From Terebella lapidaria (lineage: Eukaryota > Annelida > Polychaeta > Terebellida > Terebellidae): DNA of 64,000 nucleotides. The notes beneath the pieces were generated by a model. That model had not been told where the DNA came from, ran no database searches, and saw only the letters and a list, made by a program, of their open reading frames with translations. Of this stretch, positions 12,777 to 25,504 are shown one piece after another. The stretch spans positions 12,728,868 to 12,792,867 of the forward strand of contig OX424555.1 of assembly GCA_949152475.1 (NCBI GenBank), written 5' to 3'. Every line of letters starts with the position of its first letter. Position 1 is the first letter of the stretch. The position numbers and the translations under genes were made by a program.

Positions 12777-13910
12777 GGACATACTAGTGCAAATATATAA
12801 CTGTTATGTTTTCTTCGTTCGATCAGAAAGATATGGAAAAATCCATAACTTACTGCCAATATCACTTTAAACTGATGAAAAATGCTAGACCAGTTATAGA
12901 CGTAAACATGAAAAGAAGCTTGTATTTGAAGAATACTACTCGTACCTATTTACAGAGACCAAACTGATGCAAAAGTATCTCGATGCTTCATTATTTGCCA
13001 CCGAAATGGTCAACCCTGTTGCACTGTGAACTCTTACCACACCACTTCAATGATTTCGATGAACAGATCCTCGGCCAAGTATCTACCTCCAAATACACTG
13101 AAAACCACCTTAGGCGAGCTCGAGTTTAAGAGGAAAAAGTCGGGTATCAGATACTTCAGCAAGCCACCTACAATTAATTACCCCAAAAACCTTGAGGAAA
13201 AAAACGACATATCGCAAACCAAACAACTTTATCCACCATGCAGGATGATGGTAGATACTTTTGGACCTCCTGTGTCTTCCCGTGCTTGTGACCTCCTGTG
13301 TCGACAAGCCAAGGAAATAAAACATCCGCCGAACCAGAAAACCCCCTGTTCGCCAAGGATTACAGCTCAGACATGTTCAAACACAAGAATATATGTTTCA
13401 CAGACCACCAATCTTCAACCAGCTTCTATAAAGTACCAGAACATCGACTGTCATTACCTCTGTGCAAAGCAGGGAATCTACAGCCACAGAAGATCACAAC
13501 TGTCACTTGCGGATCCACGCGGGGTGCACCTATAATACCCTCCCTCACCCCTATTGCATGAGTGGAATGATTCGTAGAGGGCATTGGGTTAAGAATTGCT
13601 GCAAGGCGTGTCGCAAAAATATGCCAAATGTACAAATAAGGTTGTGAAAAACAGTGCCAGCAATCAGCTGAAATATCGTATTACAATTCCCCAAATTTTC
13701 TTGGAGGGCTTACGGCGCCCCCAGAGCCCTAGACCAACATGTCCATACATTTGAAAATGCCTAAATTACACGAATACTGTTGTGAACTACACCTCACAAA
13801 TCATCTCGAATACTATTGTGGCGATTTTGCCCATTGATCAGGACTTTTTTCTTGGTCACAACACAAGCTCATATGTCATACCGTGACGTTTGTCATTCAT
13901 CGACCGGTTT
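12777..13910. other. Intergenic stretch, no recognised gene
   Basis: Contains an open frame of 169 codons (13026-13535, +) with no recognisable domain; overlapping frames of similar length make it weak. A small Cys/His cluster (GHWVKNCCKAC, about 13581-13613) is faintly like a gag zinc knuckle, and the region may be the decayed 5' part of the retroelement that follows. Confidence 0.3.
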
Positions 13911-13914
13911 CACT

Positions 13915-14165
13915 GTTTCATTGATGGGCAGCCATACCACATTCGGTATGGGCTGGCTGGCCATGAAAAAAAGGCTGTCAATGCATTTTGGCCATAGAAG
14001 CTGTGGCAATACTTATGTTTGGCGAGATTCGAGGCATTCCTCATAGAGCAGTTCATTGACGGGCAGCCATACCATGTTTGGTATGGGCTGGCTGGCCATG
14101 AAAAAAAATGATGGAGGAAGCCATCAATGCAGTTCTGGCCATCGTAGCTGTGGCAAGTACGAGGT
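13915..14165 (+). repeat. Two-copy direct repeat, ~120 bp each
   Basis: The segment starting TTGATGGGCAGCCATACCAC (13918) recurs as TTGACGGGCAGCCATACCAT (14056). Both copies contain GGTATGGGCTGGCTGGCCATG, an A run and GCCAT-GTAGCTGTGGCAA. An old tandem duplication just upstream of the retroelement remnant. Confidence 0.65.
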
Positions 14166-14739
14166 TGCTACCTCCCCATTTGGTTCCAAGGGGAAGGGCC
14201 CTAGCACACCGTTCAAGCCGGTAGAGGCCACTGCCTCGAGGTCACCCAACTAGGAAGCTCCGGCTCCTGGGGAGTTAGCCACGGGACCATAGTCTCTGCC
14301 AGCAATGGCACCTCAGTACCCCGCTCCGGTACAGGTACAGGGGAACAACTCCTCAGAGAGGTGTGCGATGACGAAGAGTATGATGTCAGTGCAGTGCAGA
14401 TGATTGCACACTGTGCAGGATCAAGTTCCCAGGCCCGGCATACTTCAGCTACCAATGGCCCCATGCCAAGGTTATCCGTCACACCTGCTCGAGCGCTTGC
14501 AGGCTAGGGGGAATCATGGACATCTGTCCGAACCATGCCGGAATTTTTGTCATCCTTTATACAGGCCTGGTCATCCAGGACCGCAGAGACGGCCTCCTCC
14601 TCCTCAGGAAACTAGCTCCAGACGTGGTGTTAACCAACAATACATCCTGAGAAAGTACCTACGTACCCATCGCGCCTGGCCTTCGAGTTGATATAACTCC
14701 CTCGGACTCGACAACAAAGCCACACACGACTGACAACCC

Positions 14740-16625
14740 CTCTGGGGGTGTAATGGTCTGTGCACAAGTATGAGATGCTTTGCAGGCGAGTGGCATCCCA
14801 CTCTCCAGCATTGAGCTACAGAGTGGGTAACGACAACATCCCTATCAAAGGACTGATGGATCTGCAAATTACACTTTGCAAGGTGTATTTCAAAGAGGCG
14901 ATCGTGGCTGATATAGATAATTGGAATGAACTTCCCCTGCACCCACTGAGTGGTTACGGACATTAATTCCGAAGAACTGCGAATGGTAGATGAACACTTT
15001 CCAGTTGGGTCCAACCCATTCATTCCAACTGAGGATGGCATGTGCCACGGTGATACCACCCTTCAGCGAGTCCGTTGTTGCTGCCCAAGTTGGGCATGCA
15101 TGGCCCTCAATGGTCGGGCTCGCTTAGTACAACCGGTGAACAGTTTTGCCTGGGATACCGGACTCGCACTGGGCAGGGCTCTGACCCTAGCGGAATTTCT
15201 ATCCACATGGTGAACCCTACAAATGTTCCAGTTCCAGTTGTACTGTGACGTGAACTAATTGCTGCAACACGCACGGTCATGTCATACCGGGTGTTGCTGA
15301 CAAACTACTGTGTGGTGCTAGCGTGACCGCTGTGGATCATTCCGTCACTCAACGAGATCATTTGGAATCTCAAAGGACCAGTCGAGTGATGATCAGAAAG
15401 TTGCAAACTGCAAGCTGCTCTAGCAGTACGCTGATGTTTTATGTGTCCTGACAGTGTGGTTGGCATCACCAAACACTGCATCGACCTATTAGACAAGCAT
15501 CTGCTCAAACAACATCTAAGACGGGCAGATTGTTTACCAAGAGGTCATTGACTGGGAGGTGAAGAAGCTGCTCGAGCTGGACATCATCAAACCCAATGTT
15601 GGCCCTTGGGCCAGTCCTGTGATGATGATGAAGAAGAAGGATGACTCGTGGAGGTTCTGTGTTGAATATTGTTGACTCACTGATGTTATGCAGAATGATT
15701 CATATCCTCTCCCGAACATTGAGGACACATTTGATGCCCTGGCCAGATTGCACTATTTCTGTGCTCTTCATCTGGCCTCCAAGTACTGGCAAGTTCAGGT
15801 GGGGGAAAGTGATAAAACAGCCTGCAAAAACAGCCTCTGTCACCAAGAATGGCCTTTACCAGTTTAAGGTAACGCTGTGTTACCTGATGTTCGAGTACCT
15901 CATGAAGATGGTGTAAAAATGGTATCTTTGGAAGCACAGCATGATGTGCACTAACGATGTCATGTACAGCTGCTCCTGTGAAGAGACCCTGACCAATTTC
16001 CTGATGGTGCTCCATCGCATCCAGCAGGCAGGGCTCAAACTGAAGCCGTCCAAGTGTGATCTTTTTCTTGAAGAGTTCCTATATTATTTGGGCTTCATGG
16101 TGACAGGAACAACCGTCCATCTGCACCCCGCAAAACTCGGTGCTGTGTGGAGTAGCCTCTGCCATATAACAGGGGAGACATGAAGTCCTTCTTGGGCTTC
16201 TCAAGCTACCACCACCGCTTCATCCAGGGTTTTGCTGAAATCCCACCTTGTTTGACCATACTCATGGAAAAAGGAGTCGATTTAATCTGGGACACTACTC
16301 AGGAGGTGGCTCCCCGACCTCGAGTTCATACTGGACAGTATGGACATGGTCCGTGTATGGAGGGGTGGTGACCATGACCCTTCAGGTTGGAATGGTGGTG
16401 ACCATGACCAAGTGTTTCCAGCACTACCTTTTGGAGAAGCACTTCCAGCTGCGGACTGACACACGTTCATTACAGTGATTGCTGAACTAGAGAAAAGCTG
16501 ATGGCTTGGTGGTATGGTGGCTTGTCGAACTCCAGGAGTATGACAATGCAGATCAAACATCGTGCCGGAAAGCACCATGACAATGCTGATGGCCTGTCAT
16601 GTCATAACTGCAAGTATTCAAATTG
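14740..16625 (+). pseudogene. Decayed Ty3/gypsy-type retrotransposon pol
   Basis: Fragments in several frames follow gypsy pol order: a possible protease/linker piece (IPIKGLMDLQ, KEAIVADID, 14830-14930), then reverse transcriptase pieces (LLELDIIKPN, GPWASPVM, DDSWRFCVEY, SYPLPNIEDTFDAL, 15560-15750), the thumb-like AGLKLKPSKCDLFLEEF (16030-16080), KSFLGFSSYHHRFIQGF (16182-16230) and an RNase H/tether-like QEYDN and HRAGKHHDNADGLSC (16560-16610). Stops and frame changes break it, and the YxDD catalytic site is lost (reads TNDVM near 15950). No LTRs found. Dead copy. Confidence 0.85.
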
Positions 16626-17778
16626 TGCCGGTCTTTCTTCGTCAGGCGTAACGAGGATTCTTCAACAGGTTCTGTTCTGGACCTTCCGGCGAGACCCCAG
16701 GTCTCCAGTACTAAGAACACTGTGGCAGCCCAGCCACCAGGAGTCCACCCCTTGGCTCGAACACAGCGGTACCAATGGAACCGTCCCTTGTTTGATCCCA
16801 CAGCTGGAGTGGGACTTCAACGGACAAGGTATTTTCCTCACAGGTTCCGAAGCAGTCCAGCTCAGACTCAGTGAGTGTGACCAGGACCCCTCCGAACCAT
16901 GGCCGCTCAGCCAGATGCTCCCAAGGAGACACGATCCTACTATTTGGTCAATTCAGAAGAAGGAGCAGAAGCAGTCAGAAGAAGGGATAGCGTCACACCT
17001 GTCACATCAACATGCTGGGAAGTATTGTGCAAGCCGAGTTGTCTGCATATGGCAACATTTAAATCACCTAGTCCATGAAGATATCATGCATGCAGAACTG
17101 ACCCATCGTTTTCCAACCGCTTCATAAAATCTTGTCACATGCAGATGACAAAACGTGTTGTAACACACAATGCACCCAAATCTGTGGAGGTTGGAGAACC
17201 ACAGTGGAAAATCCCTATTTCAATAAAATACAAAGGGTGTTCATCTGGATGTTGTCCGTATTGAAGAGTTATGTTTTGGACAGATTGACCTCACACCACA
17301 AATGACCAACAAATTGGAACAATGAGCCATCAAGAACCTGAAGAACAAGAAATTCCTTAACACACGTAGCCTCTTCAATGAACACCTGGTCACGGCCAGT
17401 AACGTACACAACCATGACATCAAAAGTGAATTTGGAAGGACTTCAACCGTCTGTATCAGGCAAGAAGTATGACGAAGGGGCAAACTATCAACCCCTCCCT
17501 ACAAGGTGTATAACAGCAATCTGCTCATAATCCTAGAAGACAACACATCGGAACAGGACAGGAAAATGTACAGTGCAGCGGTATCATTAAAATAGTCGCT
17601 TGTTTTAGCACATTCTTGTACATTCTGAGCCATTTTAAACCTCTGGCGTCACATCACAGCTAGGGCCTACCCATGTCCCATGAACGACCACCATGTCTGT
17701 GCAAAAATAAAATGACCACGATGTATTGTTTTGATCGCCATCATCTGAGAACGATTAGATTTATGAGTGAAATCTGTT
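16626..17778. other. Region after the gypsy remnant, probably its degraded 3' part
   Basis: One 208-codon frame ends here (16501-17127, +), but its start overlaps the RNase H remnant and the remainder shows no domain, so I do not call a gene. No integrase zinc finger or DDE motif was found. Confidence 0.3.
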
Positions 17779-17779
17779 G

Positions 17780-17880
17780 ATCCTCGTTAGCTCAACTGGT
17801 AGAGTAGTCGCCCTGCGAGTGGAAGGTCTGTGGTTAGAGTTCCGGTCGGGTCAACCCAATTTTCAGTGGAATTTACTCCA
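17780..17880 (+). mobile_element. tRNA-derived SINE head
   Basis: GTTAGCTCAACTGGTAGAGT matches a Pol III A box and GGTTAGAGTTCC a decayed B box (consensus GGTTCGANTCC) at the right spacing. Outer bases TTGATCC and GGGTCAA could form an acceptor-like stem with one G-T pair. The anticodon arm does not fold properly and flanking sequence continues without a terminator run, so this reads as a SINE head and not a working tRNA. Confidence 0.65.
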
Positions 17881-20280
17881 TCTCTAATCATTGTCAATGA
17901 GGCCAACATGCCTTCTATGAGCTATATGTAACGTTTGATGTTCGGGCATCGTGATTACCTAACTACAACCAGGTGGCTTCCGGAACTCGCACACGTGGGC
18001 GTGTTGCTGGCCAGTGGTCCACCATGGGGATAGAACCCCGCACAGCCCAAGGGTCTGCCAGAGCCTGTACGCACCATCCCAGGGTGAGAGACTACCAATC
18101 CATGGGGGCATGAGCCCCTGGATCAAAGCAGCCTCTCTCCTGGTCCCCCAATTGGAATTGTCCTCGGGGTCCTCGTGGACCCTCTAGCCAGACAAAGGGG
18201 ACGAGGAACACATGGCCATTCCTACCATCGTCCTCGACTCGCCTTGACAGCTGTGAGACAGCTTAAAGAAAGCAAGACGGGCTGCTAGCTATAAAGCTAG
18301 TGTAGAATATTCATGACTGTTATCGCCCAAAACCCCTCCCTTACAGGTTCTCTCACTCCACATACACGTCACAGATTCATCGCCCCCGTACAAACTTAAC
18401 TTACGTCATCCACCTCACACCGTCCTAGCCACCGCGCCACATGTAAACAACTCAGCAAACGACGTCACTCATCACACTCCCACCAAACACAACATTTCCA
18501 GACACTAAACCACGCCTATCCAGACATGACATCACATTCAACCTATCATACACGACTTCCATTGCACAAGGCGGTAAAATTCCAGACCCTCACCACATGG
18601 CCTGCGCTTCCCCATATACTGATGGATGAGAGTAAAAGAAGATAGATATAAACGAGAGATAAAAGAAATAAGAAGAGAAGTTAGAAGAATCTATATTGTG
18701 AATTGAATTATATCGGACTTAGTGAAACATCAAACTTGATATGGGATTACGTGTGTTTGAATGCCGTAATCGAACATCGAACTAAATCATCCCAATGTTT
18801 GTGTTTTGCACAGCCTATACATGGTACTATTCGATCCGTCGGCTTGATAGCAGCCGGAGGAACGCTATTTCGTCACACTAGCAGCGTACGAGAGTGAGGT
18901 TGCGACGTCATGACCATAGTGGAGTGAGCAAAGACAATGGGTCTCTAAGGCAGAGCACGAGTTTCGAACGTGAAGCAGCCAAAACAGGTGAGGTAAGGGG
19001 TTTGATAGCGGCCGAAACTCCTATCACAATCTTTGGGCAAAATCGCCACATATTATCACATTTCAATGCATCATCTCACAAAAAATAAGTAGGGCTATAT
19101 CTGATATGCACGTGATTTTACATACGCGAATGTGTTTTTCTCTTCACTGAAATCCACTGCCGCCAAAAGTGTTCAATTTGGCGGTACGTATTGACACAAA
19201 GATTGCTCGTGTTCTGGAAAATTTGTCTCTCTTCCATATTAAGGATGTAGGCCTATGAGTATCGACAATTTGTTTACATGAATAACTGTAAATTACAAAT
19301 GAGAGGAAAATATATATATAGTTCTTATGTGATATCGATTATATGATTTTTGTTAGCCGATTTTTATGAATAGGGATGAGTAGTGTGATCGCCTCTATAT
19401 TAATTCAGCATATGTACATACGCGTCAGTACGGTAGATTATTCACCAGATGGCGCTAATTCATTCGCTAGAGGGCCATCAAAATAAACAAAACCACGTGT
19501 TTCTGTTTATATTATTTTGACAGCCGTCTGGTGAGTACTCGTACTCGTAGGGTAAAGCGATCGGACATCTTCGCGCATCAAATCCGGATGGCACCAGATT
19601 GATTTGCAAAGGATATTGCTTTGTGATTTACCAATCATCTCCTTTTAAATAAAACAGAAAAAAGAACAATTCGCCAGGTAGGCCTAGCTTGTTACCCTAC
19701 AGTATCTCTCCCAGTCACTGAGTGAGATCCGCAGCTTGACTTTCAGATCAGATGGGTGCGGCACTCTGCACTCCGGCTCTGAGTCTGATAGGCTAAAGCC
19801 AAGCCAAGGTGAGGGCAGTTGTTGATTGCGGAGGCGGTGGTGTTCAAAATTATCTATCATTGGCGGCTGCGCTGTAGCTGGTTAGTCACGGCCTGGGTCA
19901 GTGAGAGCGAATTGCCCCATCAAGAAAATAGTACAAAATACTGCCAAGTTTGCATCATTTGCTGACTTTCTGTTTTTGTGTTCCAGTTAATCTGATATTT
20001 TAATGCAGCTTGATATACCTTTCGAATAATTGTAAGTGTTCTCAAATTGTGACTTCAGACTGTGAGCAAGCAGCCATAGACTCAGCATCTGTCATTCAGT
20101 TTAAATCTCTGGGATAACATCTCAAATTCTTATCTTCAAGGAAACAACCTACCAATTAAGGTATGTACACCGTATAGAAATATAGATCTATCAGGAATCG
20201 CAGTGTCCACAAATTGAATCAACCTGTTTGTATTTACATTTACGGGAGATTACATCATGTGCATCAAGGATATTGCTAAA
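17881..20280. other. Intergenic, repeat-like, no gene recognised
   Basis: 17940-18260 is GC-richer and may be a SINE body or tail. 18330-18600 is C-rich and purine-poor. 18700-19090 holds two ~64-codon frames without similarity. 19448-19475 contains CCAGATGGCGC and CGCTAGAGGGC, weakly CTCF-like. An untranslated first exon of the hydrolase gene at 23280 could lie in this stretch but cannot be placed. Confidence 0.3.
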
Positions 20281-20844
20281 GTCAAGTTCATCCATCAGTG
20301 AAACACGCTTTTTGGCCGTAGTTTTGTTTTAAATAATCGGATCAACTTGAAATTTGGTGTGTATTAATTGGGAATCATGCCGTAATTTTTCACCAAATTT
20401 CAGTACTATCTCAAAAATTGAAAAAGTTGGCAGTCTAACCCAAAGTTAAATTTCAGTCGGAAGTGGGACCATGTAAATTTCAACAAATTCAGGGCTTTCA
20501 TCGTGTTTATGCCCATACAGAATGAACCTATTGCATTGATTCGGAGTCGGAAGACATAATCGGTGTATATGAAGTAACTATGTTTACCCTGAAGCAACAT
20601 ATAACTCGTACATCCAATAAAAGTTGTTGTTTTTTGTGCAGACTCTGAAATTCCATGTTGGGGCTGAAATTTAACATTGGGTCAGATTGCCAACTTTCTC
20701 AATTTTTTAGATAGAAATCTGAAATTTGGTGAAAAATTACGGCATTATGCCCATATAATACACGCAAAATTTTAAGTTGATCCGATTATTTAAAACAAAA
20801 CTACGGCCAAAAAGCGTGTTTCACTGATGAATGAAGTCGAGTTT
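20281..20844. mobile_element. Fold-back element, copy 1
   Basis: The first ~75 bp (GTTCATCCATCAGTGAAACA, then CTTTTTGGCCGTAGTTTTG) recur inverted at the right end, and much of the interior is also self-complementary. A second copy lies in opposite orientation at 21401-21959, so the two can pair over ~560 bp. No coding capacity. Confidence 0.8.
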
Positions 20845-20936
20845 AGCAGTTACCATTTTATACACTGACCTGCACTATACTAGTATCATGGGCTTCAAAC
20901 CCCAATATATACAGAAGCGTATTGTACAGAAGCGCA

Positions 20937-21400
20937 TGCTGCCAGGCCTGAGGTTTTTTATCTAAAAATTTTGAGTTAATAACTCAAAATTTTGAGTTAA
21001 TATATCTAATTTTCGAGATAATATCTCCAAATTTTGACTTATTATCTCAAACTTTTTTAAACTTTTATCTCAAAACTTTCCCTTTCAAAATTTTGAGATT
21101 GTAACTCAAAATTTCGAGATAGTAACTCAAAATTTTGAGATAATATCTCAAAATTTTGAGATATTAACTCGAATTTTCGAGATATTAACTCGAAATATCG
21201 AGATATCTACTCGAAATTTCGAGATATTAACTCAAAATTTTGAGATATTACCTCGAAATTTCGAGATATTAACTTGAAATTTCGAGATATCAACTCGAAA
21301 CTTCGAGATATTAACTCAAAATTTTGAGATATTAACTCAAAATTTTGAGATGTAACTTGAAATTTCGGGATATTAACCAAAAAATTTTGAGATACTACTA
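20937..21400. repeat. Palindromic CTCAAAATTTTGAG satellite
   Basis: More than 25 imperfect copies of ~17-20 bp built from [ac]tcaaaattttgaGATATTAA and the variant CTCGAAATTTCGAGAT; each unit is itself palindromic. It starts after GCTGCCAGGCCTGA, which is also the terminal sequence of the small element at 22165, suggesting this satellite is the interior of an expanded element of that family. Confidence 0.8.
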
Positions 21401-21959
21401 AAACTCAAGTGCATCCATCAGTGAAACATGCTTTTTGGCCTTAGTTTTGTTTCAAATGATCGAATCAACTTGAAATTTCGTGTGTATTATACGGGCATAA
21501 TGCCGTAATTTTCCCCCAAATTTCAGAGTTCTATCTCAAAAATTGAGAAAGTTGGCAAACTGAACCAATATTAAATTTCAGCCCCAACATGGAATTTCAG
21601 AAAACAACAACTTTTATTCGATGTACAAGTTATATATTGCTCCAGAATAAACATATTTACTTAATATACACCGACTATGTCTTCCGACTCCAAATCAATG
21701 CAATAGGTCCATTCTGTATGGGCATAAACACGATGAAAGCCCTGAATTTGTTGAAATTTACTTGATTCCATTTCCGACTGAGTTTAACATTGGGTTAGAT
21801 TGCCAACTTTTCCAATTTTTGAGATAAGACTCTGAAATTTGGTGAAAAATTACGGCATGATTGCCCAATTAATACACACAATATTTCAAGTTGATCCGAA
21901 TATTCAAAACAAAACTACGGCCAAAAAGCGTATTTCACTGATGGATGAACTTGAGTTTA
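21401..21959. mobile_element. Fold-back element, copy 2 (inverted relative to copy 1)
   Basis: Same family as the element at 20281. TIRs are AAACTCAAGTGCATCCATCA and its inverted mate ending CTTGAGTTT. The internal segment containing GGGCATAAACACGATGAAAG is the reverse complement of the matching part of copy 1, so the copies point in opposite directions around the palindromic satellite. Confidence 0.8.
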
Positions 21960-22162
21960 TATATGATTTATTTCGTAACTTTTAGTTCATTTTGAGTTTT
22001 TATCTCGAAATTTTGAGTTACTATCTCGAAATTTTGAGTTATTATCTCGAAAGTTCGAGTTATTATCTCAAAATTTTGATTTATTATCTCAAAATTTTGA
22101 GTAATTATCTCAAAATTTTGAGTTAAACAAATTTTTCTCTTGGCCGCAATACAGCTCCGTAG
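21960..22162. repeat. Second block of the CTCAAAATTTTGAG satellite
   Basis: Continuation of the palindromic repeat after the inserted fold-back copy, with TATCTCGAAATTTTGAGTTA as the common form. This suggests the fold-back element split one larger array. Confidence 0.7.
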
Positions 22163-22164
22163 TA

Positions 22165-22335
22165 TTGCTGCCAGGCATGAAAAATTTTATCTCCAAGTTT
22201 CGAGATACTATCTCAAAATTTTGAGATACTAAGTCAGAATTTGGAGATATCATCTCAAAATTTTGAGATATTAACTCGAACTTTTGAGTTATTGACTCAA
22301 AATCTTGAGATAAAAAATTTCAGGCCTGGCAGCAA
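22165..22335. mobile_element. 171-bp MITE with TTGCTGCCAGGC termini
   Basis: Left end TTGCTGCCAGGCATGAAA, right end TTTCAGGCCTGGCAGCAA, flanked by TA on both sides (22163-22164, 22336-22337). The interior is CTCAAAATTTTGAGATA repeats, linking it to the satellite nearby. Confidence 0.75.
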
Positions 22336-22340
22336 TATGC

Positions 22341-23279
22341 TTTCAGACCAATTTGTTGTGCATAGGATGATCTGCTTGGAGTCACCATATCCCATTAGGC
22401 CGCATGCAGATATGTCGTATTGGGGCCTGAAGTCCATGATAATGATTTTGTCATTGAACTGTATGGAAGTCTTCAAAACGTCATTCCGTATTCCGCCTGA
22501 AGCCACGATAGAGAAAATATTGGGGGTGTGCGTGACAGCTCTCAAATAGGTGTAGTAATGCCGAGGAATTGACCAATCAGAGCTGCACATTTCCAGCAAT
22601 CCAATAATAAAACTTGATATGTACCCTGAGACCTTAATTCAAACCCTTGTGCCTCCGAAGGAAAGATACCCTTATTCATAATTTTGTAATAAATATTTGG
22701 AACACCTTTCCATTGCCTTCTTCTAGTCAGACCTTGACCCTTGACATGTAGTACTTGGGAATACAATGATGTGGGGCTGTGAGAAATGTAACATGCACTG
22801 AACGGTACCAGTAGTAAGCTTTCTCAAAGTCCACGCTTTCTCAGTCTACGCTTTCCTCCCTTGATATGCGAAATGTACTTATAGAGTAAATCAGCACCGA
22901 GTTGAGCATGATTATATGAGTGGGATTTCCTGGTTCATATGAAATAAGTGGGGAATAAGATACACTAATTGACAGGTATATGGAAACACAGGGAAAAGGT
23001 ATCATGTTTTAAGGAGTTGTACTATATATTGAATATTTGCATTCAGTATCTACATGGGGTTTCATTTCAATATTCAACATCTTCAACTTCAAATGTATAA
23101 AATATACAATAGTAATGAGAAGGTAGAATTGGTAATTGACTACACCACCACAGAACAGCCAGTCACAGTCAAACTTATAACCAAAACATTTACTGGAATT
23201 ACCCACGTGATTTGCCAGAAGTTCCGAAGAATCCCGGCAAAGCTTTTCCGGTGGCGGGTGTTGTTGAGTCACAGACACT
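22341..23279. other. Upstream flank of the first hydrolase gene
   Basis: No gene seen; short frames of 75-100 codons on both strands have no similarity. GAGTCACAG just before the start codon at 23280 could be a 3' splice site for an untranslated first exon, as in the paralogue downstream. Confidence 0.35.
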
Positions 23280-25504
23280 ATGGCTGATGGAGTTCTAGCG
23301 TCGACCCAGGAAAGCTGGGATTTTAAGGATCATGTTCGAGGAACTATATACGGGCATTGTATTGGAGATGCGCTAGGATTGCTGACAGAATTTTATAACA
23401 AAGAACAAGCCAGAATGGTAAGTCCATTCCACAGACCAAGTGTATACTTTAAAAACAAGATTTTGGATAAAATCGCTAAATTGCTAAATTTTGTATTTTC
23501 ATCCTCGAAATGTTCATGTGTATTAGTACTATGTATAAGAGACATCTAATGAGTAATCTTAGTGATGCAGTGATATTATATAGGCCCATACATATAACAG
23601 TTATATGCGTATACTATTGTTTCTGCTGGTCTGTTGCAGGCGTACAGCTGTTATCCACACCTGGAGTATGAACACAAGGTGGATGACCACCACCGCGTCC
23701 GCTGGCAAACCGGGGACTGGACCGACGACTCGGACCAAATGATCCTGATCCTGGACATGCTGCTAGCGAACAACGGCGTGGTACGTCCACAAATTATGCT
23801 TGTATACAAAAATTGCAAAAGCTTGAAATTGTATTACTTGTGTGATGTTATATATTTGTTGGTTCTTGTTTCTTATAGGTTGATCCTTTAGACTATAGTA
23901 AGCGGCTGATGAATTGGGCCCTTGAAGGCTTCAGTGAACTTGGAGACCTAGGAGGAATGGGCATTGGGCACACCACTAAATTGGTTCTCAACCATGAGCT
24001 GTACAGCACTGATCCACATGCAGTATGCATTCTCTTCTTGCTTATCATTACAGGAATTAAGGCTCATGATTCCAATATCAAATTCAGTGGGTGCACGTTC
24101 ACAAAAACTTCACATCAATCTCTGTTCATGAAATTTCAAAGTATCATGATCTGACAAAAACTGTTTCATGATGTTCCTGTAAAAATTTCTTTGTGCAGGC
24201 TGCGGAAGACATCTGGAATAGAACAGGGTGTTTTGTGGCTCCTAACGGAGCAGTGATGAGAACGTCAGTACTGGGGCTCCATCGCTACAAGTCCCTGAGC
24301 ATCGTCGCAGAAAACGCCAAGCAGATCGCAAAAGTCACTCATGCTGATTACAGGTAATAGGAGTCTTTCACATTGTCAATTGCCATTATGCATCATTATG
24401 TAACCAGTTTTCATGCAGATGCCTGTATGAAAATCTCTCTCCAGGTGTATTGCATCGTGTGTCGCCGTGGTGACCGCAATATCGTTCATGTTGCAGCGAC
24501 AGCCACAACATATGAAGCCTGACGGTGACTACGATCTGGATGTACTTATCAGAGATGTGTACAAAATTGCCAAGACTCACCTTCACGGCAAACGCTATGT
24601 GAGCATTCAGAATTGAGGGATAGGGAATGGCTTGTCTCAAACCTAACCCATGTAAAACTTCTGAGATTTACTGATTCATTTTTCGTTCCATTTTTGGAAA
24701 AAAGTAATTCCTTCTACATGTATTGGTTAATTGCTTATAGACCTGATACACCCCAAGCTTATGTTGTGTAGCGTTCGCATACATGCGCGTGTTCTATTTC
24801 CACACGCAGAAGAAGCACAAGAAGGAGCTGAAGAAGCACATGTACGCAGAGACACTGTCAGAGTTACAGCTGGATGACAAACAGGCCATCGGGTACACAT
24901 ACAAGGCCCTAGGGGCGGGCTTCTGGGTGCTGAGACAGAATGACTTCCGTACTGCGATGGAGGCCCTGGTGCGCGAGGTCAGTGCGTCTGGTATAGGTCA
25001 TTGAGTGTCCAAGAGAGAGCTTTGCTTTTCAACTGTGACACTCTGACAGAAGTTGTTTTGTTGATTCGTATTCACTATGATCTTTGAGTGATCCAGCTTT
25101 TCGGTTCTGTTCATTGGTTGCTAGGGTGGAGATGCCGACTCTAATGGTTCAGTGGCTGGAGCCCTGCTCGGCTGTCGAGTGGGAGCCAAGAAGCTGCCTC
25201 CTTCCTGGCGCGACAAGCTCCTCCACAAACAGTGGCTCGACGACAAGATTGACAAGTCAGTTGCCAAGAATAGTTTCTGTTTTGCAATACACTTGTACAT
25301 CATTTCAGGTGTTGAATATAAATTTGTGTTATATATTACGGAAAAATCTGATGACCTGGTGTTTGTTTGTAATTATGAAAGAATCATTTACCAGAATTAG
25401 CTACAATATTTTGTTTTATTTCTGATTTCAGGTTTATTGCTCTCCAAAAAACATACGACGAGGATCGTGCAGATGTGGAATCGGAGATTGTTGATGAAAA
25501 GTAG
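23280..25504 (+). CDS. ADP-ribosylglycohydrolase (DraG/ARH family), paralogue A
   Basis: Eight exons: 23280-23417, 23640-23780, 23879-24022, 24199-24353, 24445-24598, 24810-24977, 25125-25255, 25432-25504; 1104 nt, 367 residues, all introns GT-AG. Family signatures are clear: GDALGLLTEF in exon 1, the metal-binding GDWTDDSDQMI in exon 2, NGAVMRTSVLG in exon 4 and GGDADSNGSVAGALLG in exon 7. In this family two metal ions held by such Asp/Ser/Thr residues support hydrolysis of ADP-ribose bonds on proteins or small molecules. No signal peptide or membrane span, so cytosolic or nuclear. Length fits a single-domain hydrolase. The final exon is a short charged tail that differs from paralogue B. 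GGDAD-S replaces the usual Thr, a conservative change. Substrate not predictable. The same exon phases as paralogue B show a tandem duplication. Confidence 0.92.

Noticed and set aside
13026..13535. 169-codon hypothetical gene
   Set aside because: No recognisable domain, no splice or promoter context, and competing frames of similar length; probably decayed retroelement sequence.
17784..17860. Functional tRNA gene
   Set aside because: A and B boxes are present but the anticodon arm does not fold, the B box is decayed and there is no T-run terminator.
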